A DNA stretch of 64,000 nt from NCBI RefSeq assembly GCF_012070395.1, contig NZ_JAAFYS010000003.1:558001-622000 (forward strand), written 5' to 3'. Position 1 is the stretch's first letter; each line of letters starts with the position of its first letter. Positions 17,557 through 25,754 of the stretch are shown piece after piece. The notes beneath the pieces were generated by a model. That model saw nothing but the letters and a program-made list of their open reading frames with translations. It was not told the origin of the DNA and searched no databases. The DNA comes from Pseudoroseicyclus tamaricis. Its GTDB lineage: Bacteria > Pseudomonadota > Alphaproteobacteria > Rhodobacterales > Rhodobacteraceae. The translations under genes were made by a program, and so were the position numbers.

Positions 17557-17602
17557 GCGAAGTTCTCCCCAGACGAGGCCAGAAGGAATCGGAGAGACGC
17601 GG

Positions 17603-18322
17603 ATGACCCCCATCGACAGTTACATGCAGCTTCGCGCGCCGAACGCGGATCAGCCGCTGCTCGGCCTCACCATCCTGCTGGTGGAAGACAGCCGCTTCGC
17701 GGCCGAGGGGTTCCGCCTTCTGGCCCTGCGCTCCGGCGCGCGCCTGCGCCGCGCCGACAGCCTGCAGCATGCCCGCCGTCACCTGCGCGTCTACCGCCCG
17801 ACGGTGGTCATGGTCGATCTCGGCCTGCCGGACGGCTCGGGCGCGCAGCTCATCACCGAGCTGTCGCAGGCCCGCCCGAGGATCGACATCATCCTCGGCG
17901 TCTCGGCCGACCCGGCGGCGGATGCGACGGCCCGCGCCGCGGGGGCGGACGGCTTCCTCGAAAAGCCCATCGCCTCCCTCGCCGGCTTCCAGGCCGAGGT
18001 GCTGCGCCACCTGCCCGCAGAGCGGCAGCCCGCCGGCCCCCGCCCCCTGCCCCGCGGCATGGTAGAGCCCGATCGCCTCGCCCTGCGCGACGATCTCGCC
18101 CACGCCGCCGAGGTGCTCAAGGGCGATGCCGGCGGCGAGGAGCTGGACTACGTCACCCAGTTCCTCGCCGGCGTCGCCCGCTCCGCCGGAGATGAGCCCC
18201 TGTCGGAGGCCGTGGGCCGCCTTGCCGCCGCCCGTGCCGACGGACGGGTCACCGGCGCCGATGTCTCCGAACTTAGCGACATCGTCGACAGCCGCCTCTC
18301 CCCCCTCGCCCCCATGAGCTGA
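17603..18322 (+). CDS. Response regulator with unidentified C-terminal region
   Basis: A 239-residue protein. Residues 20-140 form a receiver domain: ILLVEDSRF acidic pocket, phospho-acceptor Asp in VMVDLGLPDGSG (near residue 73), GVSA and the conserved lysine in FLEKPI. The remaining 95 residues are helical and Ala-rich and match no DNA-binding domain I recognise, so it may be a single-domain-like signalling relay. GGAGAG precedes the ATG. It is monocistronic; no kinase is adjacent. A CtrA-like box lies upstream. Confidence 0.85.
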   Translation: MTPIDSYMQLRAPNADQPLLGLTILLVEDSRFAAEGFRLLALRSGARLRRADSLQHARRHLRVYRPTVVMVDLGLPDGSGAQLITELSQARPRIDIILGVSADPAADATARAAGADGFLEKPIASLAGFQAEVLRHLPAERQPAGPRPLPRGMVEPDRLALRDDLAHAAEVLKGDAGGEELDYVTQFLAGVARSAGDEPLSEAVGRLAAARADGRVTGADVSELSDIVDSRLSPLAPMS

Positions 18323-18385
18323 CTTCCTCAACCCGGCCTACGCCGGCGACCGGCTCCCACGAGAGCGCAGCGGCCAGCCCCCTCC

Positions 18386-18439
18386 CCCTGTCTTTGGTCC
18401 TAAAGATCTAGGGGGTCCGGGGGCTGGCCCCCGGTCCCG
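18386..18439 (-). repeat. Rhodobacteraceae-type intergenic repeat, copy 2 (reverse)
   Basis: In reverse complement it reads CGGGACCGGGGGCCAGCC, nearly the same as 119-136, and carries the GACCAAAGACAGGGG tail also found at 25121-25136. It sits in the 240-base gap before the AAA ATPase gene, which otherwise shows no feature. Confidence 0.6.
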
Positions 18440-18563
18440 CCCTCTCCACCCCACGCCGAGGCGTCCAGCTGAGCGCCACCGCCCGCAGCCGGCCCGCTCC
18501 CCTCCATCCTTTCGCCACCATTCCCTGCCAGTCAGGCGCCCGACTTGTCCGGGACCTTCGCCG

Positions 18564-19874
18564 ATGAACGTGGAAAACCAGATCTTCGCCCCGCCGGCCC
18601 CGCGCCAGCTCGCTCAGATGCAGCTGCCGCCGGTGATGATGCGCGACATCCTCCTCAAGACGATGTTCCGCATGAACTCCGCCGAGGTGACGGACATCGC
18701 CCGTGCAGTCTGCCTGCCCCGCCCCGTCACGCAGGAGCTGGTGGACATGGCGCGCGGCCAGCTCCTCCTTGAGGCCACCGGCACCCTCTCCGCCGCCCAT
18801 TCGGGCAGCGAGATGGGCTACCGGTTGACGGAGGCGGGCAAGGCCCGGGCGATGGATGCGCTGGCGCAGTCGGAATATTTCGGCGCCATGCCCGTGCCCC
18901 TGAAGCTCTATGCCGAGCAGGTGGAGCGGCAGTCGATCCGCAATATCGAGATGTCGCGCGACCAGCTCACCGGCGCCATGGGCCACCTCGTCCTGCCGCC
19001 GACGCTGCTGGATCAGCTCGGCCCCGCCGTCACCTCCGGCCGCTCGATCCTGATGTACGGCCCCCCCGGCAACGGCAAGAGCTCCATCTCCAACGGCATC
19101 CGCGACGCGCTCGGCGACAAGATCTACATCCCCCGCGCCATCGAGTATTCCGGCCAGGTCATCACGGTCTACGACCCCATCGTCCACTCCGCGGCGGAGG
19201 AGGATATCGACGACCCCAATTCCCTGCGCCGCACCTCCGGCAAGTTCGACACCCGATACGTGCGCTGCGAACGCCCGACGGTGATCACCGGGGGCGAGCT
19301 CTCCCTGTCGATGCTCGATCTCGTCTACAACCCGACGGCGCGCACTTACCAGGCGCCGCTGCAGCTGAAGTCCACGGGCGGCATCTTCATCGTCGACGAT
19401 CTCGGCCGGCAGGCGGAGCCGCCGCAATCGCTCGTCAACCGCTGGATCGTGCCGCTGGAAGAGCAGCGCGACATCCTCGCGCTGCAATCGGGCGAGAAGT
19501 TCGAGGTGCCCTTCGACACGCTCGTCATCTTCTCCACCAACTTCCACCCCAACGAGATCTTCGACCAGGCGGCGCTGCGGCGGATCTTCTACAAGATCAA
19601 GATCGACGGCCCGGGCCGGGCGGACTTCCTGAAGATCTTCGCGATGGTGGCCCGCAAACGGAAGATGCCGCTGAACGAGCAGGCGCTGATCCACCTGATC
19701 GAGAAGAAATACCCGACGATCGACAACGTCTTCGCCAATTACCAGCCGATCTTCCTGATCGACCAGATCATCTCCATCTGCCGCTTCGAGGGTATCCCCA
19801 ACCAGATGACGCCGGAGCTGATCGACCGCGCCTGGGCCAACCTCTTCGTCAAGGACGAGGCGATCGTCCGCTAG
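18564..19874 (+). CDS. AAA-family ATPase of unknown role
   Basis: A 436-residue protein. Residues 25-100 look like a winged-helix or all-helical module (ILLKTMFRMNSAEVTDIARAV). The ATPase core starts near residue 150: Walker A MYGPPGNGKSS (about residues 165-175) and Walker B GIFIVDDLGRQ, followed by STNFHPNEIFDQAALRR as a sensor/arginine-finger region. There are no membrane segments. I recognise it as a conserved ATPase of Rhodobacterales, but no function or partner can be given from the sequence or its neighbours. Confidence 0.8.
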   Translation: MNVENQIFAPPAPRQLAQMQLPPVMMRDILLKTMFRMNSAEVTDIARAVCLPRPVTQELVDMARGQLLLEATGTLSAAHSGSEMGYRLTEAGKARAMDALAQSEYFGAMPVPLKLYAEQVERQSIRNIEMSRDQLTGAMGHLVLPPTLLDQLGPAVTSGRSILMYGPPGNGKSSISNGIRDALGDKIYIPRAIEYSGQVITVYDPIVHSAAEEDIDDPNSLRRTSGKFDTRYVRCERPTVITGGELSLSMLDLVYNPTARTYQAPLQLKSTGGIFIVDDLGRQAEPPQSLVNRWIVPLEEQRDILALQSGEKFEVPFDTLVIFSTNFHPNEIFDQAALRRIFYKIKIDGPGRADFLKIFAMVARKRKMPLNEQALIHLIEKKYPTIDNVFANYQPIFLIDQIISICRFEGIPNQMTPELIDRAWANLFVKDEAIVR

Positions 19875-19889
19875 CCTCCCCTAGCCGCC

Positions 19890-19942
19890 GCTGCCCTGGC
19901 GCGCGGGGTGGGTGGGCGGGAGCGCGGCAGGGCAGCGGCCGG
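19890..19942. repeat. 53-base repeat, copy 1
   Basis: Identical at 52 of 53 positions to 33431-33483. The ends GCTGCCCTG and CAGGGCAGC are inverted repeats enclosing a G-rich centre, so each copy could fold as a hairpin. It lies 15 bases after the ATPase stop codon, convergent with the SDR gene. Confidence 0.85.
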
Positions 19943-19959
19943 TGCCGCCAGGCGCCCCG

Positions 19960-20619
19960 TCACCACGGCACGCGCGCGCCCCGATGGTCGAAGAACCCGC
20001 CGCTCTCGTCCGCCGGCAGCCCCTCCAGCACGGCCCAGAGCCGCCGCGCCGCCTCCGCCGGCGGCAGCTTGTCGCGCGGGTAGCCCTCGGTGAACGGCGT
20101 CTCCACCGTCCCCGGGTGCAGCGCCGCCACCACCGCCTGCGGGTGCGTCCGCGCCAGCTCGATGGCGGCGCCGCGGATGATCTGGTTCAGCGCCGCCTTG
20201 CTCGCCCGGTAGGAATGCCAGCCGCCCAGCCGGTTGTCGCCGATGGAGCCCACGCGCGCCGAGAGCACGCCCACCACCGCCCGCCGCTCCCGCGGCAAGA
20301 GCCGCTTCGCCTGCCCCAGCACCAGCGCCGGGCCAATGGCGTTGGTGGCGAAGACCTGCGCCATCGCCTCCGCCTCCACCGCCGCCAGCGCCTTCTCCGG
20401 CGCGCCGCCCGGCGGGGCGAGGATGCCGGTGGCCACCACCAGCGCGTCGAAGGGCCCCTCCAGCCGCCCCAGATGGGCGGAAACCGACGCCGGATCGGTG
20501 ATGTCGAAGCCGTCGCCCGAGCGCGACAGCCGCACCACCTCCGCCCCGCGCGCTTCCGCCGCCGAGGCCAGCGCCGCGCCGATCCCGCCGGAGGCGCCGA
20601 TGATCAGAACCCGTTCCAT
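19960..20619 (-). CDS. Short-chain dehydrogenase/reductase
   Basis: A 219-residue classical SDR. The cofactor motif MERVLIIGASGGIGAALA opens the protein (GxxxGIG at residues 8-14). A catalytic Ser lies in VGVLSARVGS and the YxxxK pair in WHSYRASKAALNQ. The C-terminal VAALHPGTVETPFTEGY is typical of the C-factor (CsgA)-like group that often lacks a known substrate. It is monocistronic and divergent from the leu leader region. Confidence 0.88.
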   Translation of the reverse strand: MERVLIIGASGGIGAALASAAEARGAEVVRLSRSGDGFDITDPASVSAHLGRLEGPFDALVVATGILAPPGGAPEKALAAVEAEAMAQVFATNAIGPALVLGQAKRLLPRERRAVVGVLSARVGSIGDNRLGGWHSYRASKAALNQIIRGAAIELARTHPQAVVAALHPGTVETPFTEGYPRDKLPPAEAARRLWAVLEGLPADESGGFFDHRGARVPW

Positions 20620-20698
20620 GCCTCTCCTACGCCGCCCGGCCCCTGCCGGTTCAGCTGTGGCCCCAATCACCTTTCCTCGCCCGAGCCCGGGAAAACAC

Positions 20699-20726
20699 TT
20701 TCCCTCCACCGAATCGGCCCTATAGT
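20699..20726 (+). promoter_or_regulatory. Promoter of the leuA leader
   Basis: A good -10 box TATAGT lies at 20721-20726; the -35 region (about 20699-20704, TTTCCC) is weak. The ATG of the leader peptide begins only nine bases after the -10 box, so the message is predicted to be leaderless or nearly so. Confidence 0.55.
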
Positions 20727-20734
20727 TCCGCCCC

Positions 20735-20821
20735 ATGACGACACTGGCCCATATCTCCGCCCCTGCCGCGCATCCCGCGCGCCCGGCGCTGCTCGGCCTC
20801 CTCCTTCTTAGCCGCCTCTGA
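20735..20821 (+). CDS. Leucine-rich leader peptide of leuA
   Basis: A 28-codon ORF starting MTTLAHISAPAAHPARP and ending ALLGLLLLSRL before TGA. Eight of its 28 residues are leucine and seven fall in the last eleven codons, using CTG, CTC and CTT. Position (directly before leuA), tiny size and the Leu run are the hallmarks of an attenuator peptide that senses charged leucyl-tRNA. A ribosome stalled on these codons would cover one arm of the stem at 20802-20812. No Shine-Dalgarno is seen; the -10 box is so close that translation is probably leaderless. Confidence 0.75.
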   Translation: MTTLAHISAPAAHPARPALLGLLLLSRL

Positions 20822-20880
20822 GCGTGCCCTTCGGCGCGACCGCTCAGAGGTATCTCCGCGCCAGGACACGCTAAGAAGGA
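20802..20880 (+). promoter_or_regulatory. Attenuator-like RNA structure before leuA
   Basis: An outer 11-base stem pairs TCCTTCTTAGC (20802-20812) with GCTAAGAAGGA (20870-20880). An inner 10-base stem pairs CCTCTGAGCG (20815-20824) with CGCTCAGAGG (20841-20850). A competing pair AGCGTG (20821-20826) and CACGCT (20867-20872) would disrupt both. The first arm lies in the Leu codons of the leader peptide; the last arm contains an AAGAAGGA Shine-Dalgarno for the ORF at 20889. No U-run follows either stem, so this looks like translational control. Confidence 0.65.
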
Positions 20881-20888
20881 CCTTCCCC

Positions 20889-20987
20889 ATGACGACCCGA
20901 CCGAACGCCGCCACCGCGGCCCCCACTGGCATCCATGGCGCGCCGGCTGTATCCCCGCGCCCGACCAAACAGGGAGAGGCGCAATGA
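20889..20987 (+). CDS. Small ORF coupled to leuA
   Basis: A 32-codon ORF (MTTRPNAATAAPTGIHG..., ending KQGEAQ) with AAGAAGGA eight bases before its ATG. Its TGA at 20985-20987 overlaps the leuA ATG at 20984-20986 (ATGA), as in coupled genes. The Shine-Dalgarno is the distal arm of the 11-base stem that a stalled leader ribosome would open. The peptide resembles nothing known and may matter only through its translation. It could also be fortuitous, since leuA has its own GGAGAGG site. Confidence 0.45.
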   Translation: MTTRPNAATAAPTGIHGAPAVSPRPTKQGEAQ

Positions 20988-22546
20988 GCCCGGAAAATCG
21001 CGTCCTGATCTTCGACACCACCCTGCGCGACGGCGAGCAGAGCCCCGGCGCCACGATGACCCATGAGGAGAAGCTGGAGATCGCCTCCATGCTCGACGAC
21101 ATGGGCGTGGATATCATCGAAGCGGGCTTCCCCATCGCCTCCGAGGGCGATTTCCGCGCCGTCTCCGAGATCGCCAAGCTCTCGCAGCAGGCCACGATCT
21201 GCGGTCTCGCCCGCGCGAACTTCAAGGATATCGACCGCTGCTGGGAGGCGGTGCAGCACGCCAAGTCGCCCCGTATCCACACCTTCATCGGCACCTCGCC
21301 GCTGCACCGCGCCATCCCGAACCTCGACATGGACCAGATGGCCGAGCGCATTCACGAGACGGTCACCCACGCCCGCAACCTCTGCGACAACGTGCAATGG
21401 TCGCCGATGGACGCGACGCGGACGGAGTGGGACTACCTCTGCCGCACCGTCGAGATCGCCATCAAGGCCGGCGCCACGACGATCAACATCCCCGATACGG
21501 TCGGCTACACGGCGCCGGTTGAGTCCGCCGACCTGATCCGCAAGCTGATCGAAACGGTGCCCGGCGCCGATGAGATCATCTTCGCCACGCATTGCCACAA
21601 CGACCTCGGCATGGCGACGGCCAACTCCCTCGCCGCCGTTGCGGGCGGCGCCCGGCAGATCGAATGCACGATCAACGGCCTCGGCGAGCGGGCGGGCAAT
21701 ACCGCACTCGAAGAGGTGGTGATGGCGCTGAAGGTCCGGTCGGACATCATGCCCTGGCACACGCAGGTCGACAGCCGGAAGATCATGAACATCTCCCGCC
21801 GCGTCGCCACCGTCTCCGGCTTCCCGGTGCAGTTCAACAAGGCCATCGTCGGCAAGAACGCCTTCGCCCACGAGTCCGGCATCCACCAGGACGGCATGCT
21901 CAAGAACGCCGAGACCTTCGAGATCATGCGCCCCGAGGATGTCGGCCTCACCGCCACCTCGCTGGTCATGGGCAAGCATTCGGGCCGCGCCGCCCTGCGC
22001 AGCAAGCTGAAAGAGCTGGGTTTCGAGCTGGCCGACAACCAGCTCAACGACGTCTTCGTGCGCTTCAAGGAGCTCGCCGACCGCAAGAAGGAGGTCTACG
22101 ACGAAGACCTCGTCGCCCTCGTCCGCCAGAACGAGGCGGTGGAGGACCGGCTGAAGCTGAAATCCATGCGGGTCGTCTGCGGCATGGGCGTGAAGGCCGA
22201 GGCCGGCATGACCATCGAGGTCGACGGGCAGGATCAGAGCGTCACCGCAAGCGGCGACGGCCCGGTCGATGCCACGTTCAACGCGGTGAAGGCCATCTTT
22301 GACCACGGCGCCCGCCTGCAGCTCTACCAGGTCAGCGCCGTGACCGAGGGCACCGACGCGCAGGCGACGGTCTCCGTCCGTCTCGAGGAAGAGGGCCGCA
22401 TCGCCACCGGCCAGTCGGCGGATACCGATACGGTCGTGGCCTCCGCCAAGGCCTATATCAACGCGATCAACCGCCTTCTCGTCCGCCGCAAGAAGAGCGC
22501 GCCGGGCGAGAACGTGAAGGAAGTCAGCTACAAGGACGTCGGTTGA
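20984..22546 (+). CDS. leuA: 2-isopropylmalate synthase
   Basis: A 520-residue enzyme condensing acetyl-CoA with 2-ketoisovalerate, the committed step of leucine synthesis. The HMGL-like TIM barrel shows FDTTLRDGEQSPGA (residues 9-22) and the metal site HCHNDLGMATAN (about 203-214). The segment NAFAHESGIHQDGMLKN and the C-terminal LeuA dimer/allosteric domain (about 395-500), where leucine feedback binds, are complete. The length is normal for the long LeuA type. Expression is probably governed by the leader described at 20735-20880. leuB lies far away at 60.8 kb. Confidence 0.97.
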   Translation: MSPENRVLIFDTTLRDGEQSPGATMTHEEKLEIASMLDDMGVDIIEAGFPIASEGDFRAVSEIAKLSQQATICGLARANFKDIDRCWEAVQHAKSPRIHTFIGTSPLHRAIPNLDMDQMAERIHETVTHARNLCDNVQWSPMDATRTEWDYLCRTVEIAIKAGATTINIPDTVGYTAPVESADLIRKLIETVPGADEIIFATHCHNDLGMATANSLAAVAGGARQIECTINGLGERAGNTALEEVVMALKVRSDIMPWHTQVDSRKIMNISRRVATVSGFPVQFNKAIVGKNAFAHESGIHQDGMLKNAETFEIMRPEDVGLTATSLVMGKHSGRAALRSKLKELGFELADNQLNDVFVRFKELADRKKEVYDEDLVALVRQNEAVEDRLKLKSMRVVCGMGVKAEAGMTIEVDGQDQSVTASGDGPVDATFNAVKAIFDHGARLQLYQVSAVTEGTDAQATVSVRLEEEGRIATGQSADTDTVVASAKAYINAINRLLVRRKKSAPGENVKEVSYKDVG

Positions 22547-22555
22547 GATGAGGGC

Positions 22556-22577
22556 CCGGCCCCACGGGGCCGGGCAT
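22556..22577 (+). terminator. GC hairpin after leuA
   Basis: A perfect 10-base stem, GCCCGGCCCC (22556-22565) with GGGGCCGGGC (22568-22577), starts nine bases after the leuA stop codon. Only ATT follows, so termination would be weak or Rho-assisted. Confidence 0.5.
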
Positions 22578-22590
22578 TGCCGGGGGCGGT

Positions 22591-24069
<1,479 letters not shown>

Positions 24070-24098
24070 GGGGGCGCTGAGCCCCTCGGGAGAGGCCC

Positions 24099-25034
24099 TT
24101 GGCCCAGGACCGACGTGGTGAGGATTACGTCACCCCGATCCGCAGGTTGCTGATCGGTATCCTTTGCCTTGCCCTGGCGGCGGTCTTCCTTGTGTGGCGG
24201 ATCGACAGCCCGCGGGTGGAGCGGTTTCGCGCCGCGGTGATCGACAAGGTCGTGCCCAGCTTCGACTGGGCCATGGCGCCGGTCACGGGAGCTTTGAACC
24301 TCGTCAGCGACTTTCAAAGCTACGCCCAGCTCGCCGAGCAGAATCAGGAGCTGCGCCGCGAGCTTCAGCGCATGCGTGCCTGGCGCGAGGCGGCGCTGCA
24401 GCTCGATCAGGAGAATGCCAAGCTGCGCGACCTCAACAACGTGCGGGTGGACCCGGAGCTGACCCATGTCACCGGCGTCGTGCTGGCCGATTCGGGCGGG
24501 CCCTTCCGCCAGTCGGTGCTGCTCAACGTCGGCGCCCGCGACGGCATCCTCGACGGCTGGCCGGCGATGGACGGGCTGGGCCTCGTCGGGCGCATCTCCG
24601 GCGTCGGGCGAAACACCTCGCGGGTGATCCTGCTGACCGATGCCTCCAGCCGCATCCCGGTGATCATCCAGCCCTCCGGCCAGCGGGCGATTCTCACGGG
24701 GGACAACACGATCAACCCGGCGCTCGACTTCCTCGAGGATGCCGATGTTGTCCGCCCCGGCGACCGGGTGGTGACGGCCGGCGACGGCGGCCTCTTCCCG
24801 CCGGACCTGCTGGTCGGGCAGGTGGCGCTGGGAACGGACCGGCGGCTGCGGGCCCGGCTGGTGGCCGATTACGAGCGGCTGGAATTCCTGCGTGTCCTGC
24901 GCAGCCCGGAGACGGAGCAGATCAGCGACCCCGGCGCGCTGATCGTCCCGGTGGAGCCGGAGCCCGACCCGGTGCCGGAACCGGTTGTCCCCGAAGGCGC
25001 GCTGGACGACCTCGCGGAGGCGGTGGATGGGTGA
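24099..25034 (+). CDS. mreC: Rod-shape protein MreC
   Basis: A 311-residue bitopic inner-membrane protein. One N-terminal transmembrane helix (about residues 15-34) and a coiled coil (about 72-108) precede the periplasmic double beta-barrel domain with SGGPFRQSVLLNVGARDGILDG and GLVGRISGVG. It links MreB filaments to MreD and PBP2. The C-terminal 40 residues are rich in Pro and Glu. The start is TTG with a strong GGGAGAGG site. The gap to mreD (180 bases) is filled by repeats rather than the usual tight spacing. Confidence 0.93.
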   Translation: MAQDRRGEDYVTPIRRLLIGILCLALAAVFLVWRIDSPRVERFRAAVIDKVVPSFDWAMAPVTGALNLVSDFQSYAQLAEQNQELRRELQRMRAWREAALQLDQENAKLRDLNNVRVDPELTHVTGVVLADSGGPFRQSVLLNVGARDGILDGWPAMDGLGLVGRISGVGRNTSRVILLTDASSRIPVIIQPSGQRAILTGDNTINPALDFLEDADVVRPGDRVVTAGDGGLFPPDLLVGQVALGTDRRLRARLVADYERLEFLRVLRSPETEQISDPGALIVPVEPEPDPVPEPVVPEGALDDLAEAVDG

Positions 25035-25070
25035 GGCCGGAACCGTGTCACAAGGATGGCCGATGACGGA

Positions 25071-25138
25071 GGGGGGCTGTCTGCCCCCCGCGCCTGCGGC
25101 GCCCCCCCGAGGATTTTCGGGGACCAAAGACAGGGGCG
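25071..25138 (+). repeat. Rhodobacteraceae-type intergenic repeat, copy 3
   Basis: A GGGGGGCTGTCTGCCCCCC stem is followed by CCCCCCGAGGATTTTCGGG and the GACCAAAGACAGGGG tail. It lies between mreC and mreD. Confidence 0.65.
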
Positions 25139-25167
25139 CTTGGCGGCTGTCCTGCCATGATGGCCTG

Positions 25168-25195
25168 CGAGACGCGCCCGCAAGGGAGCGGCGAG
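25168..25195 (+). repeat. 28-base direct repeat, copy 1
   Basis: The 28 bases beginning CGAGACGCGCCCGCAAGGGA are identical to 29776-29803. This copy is 20 bases before the mreD start codon. Confidence 0.8.
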
Positions 25196-25214
25196 CGGGG
25201 CGGGAGGGGCTGTC

Positions 25215-25754
25215 ATGGTGAGCACCCCTGTCGGGCGGCTCTGGGCGGGGCGGGCGCTGTTCCTCGCGCTGGCGCTGGCGCTGATCTTCGTGCGGCTTCT
25301 GCCGCTCAACACCCTGCCGAAGAGCTGGGCGCCGCCGGACCTGCTCCTTGCCTTCACGCTGCTCTGGGCGGCGCGGCGGCCGGATCTTCTGCCGGCGCCG
25401 CTGGTGGCGCTGGTCTTCTTCACCGCCGACATCGTCTTCCAGCGCCCGCCGGGCCTCTGGGCTCTCGTGGTACTGCTGCTCACCGAATGGCTGCGCCGGC
25501 GCGCCGGCGCGCTGCGCTCCGCCTCCTTCGGCCAGGAATGGCTCACCGTCTCCGCCGGCCTCCTCGGCGCGGCGGTGGCCTACCGCACCTGTCTTGCGCT
25601 ATTCATGGCCCCGCTGGCGCCGCTCTCGCTCACCGCTTCCGAAATGCTGCTGACCGCTCTCATCTACCCGCTCGCCGCCCTCGTCGCGCACTGGCTCTTC
25701 GGGGTCACGCGCCCCGCGCCGGGGCAGGTGGACAGCCTGGGACACCGCATATGA
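25215..25754 (+). CDS. mreD: Rod-shape protein MreD
   Basis: A 179-residue integral membrane protein with five or six hydrophobic segments and little soluble sequence, as expected for MreD, which bridges MreC and the elongasome enzymes. The position between mreC and mrdA supports the call more than the sequence, since MreD is poorly conserved; PPDLLLAFTLLWAARRPDLLP is a typical stretch. GGGAGGGG precedes the ATG. Its stop overlaps the mrdA start (ATGA). Confidence 0.85.
   Translation: MVSTPVGRLWAGRALFLALALALIFVRLLPLNTLPKSWAPPDLLLAFTLLWAARRPDLLPAPLVALVFFTADIVFQRPPGLWALVVLLLTEWLRRRAGALRSASFGQEWLTVSAGLLGAAVAYRTCLALFMAPLAPLSLTASEMLLTALIYPLAALVAHWLFGVTRPAPGQVDSLGHRI

Noticed and set aside
20720-22306. 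A 528-codon minus-strand open frame opposite leuA
   Set aside because: Complementary to the confident leuA gene, no recognisable domain, and no ribosome site.
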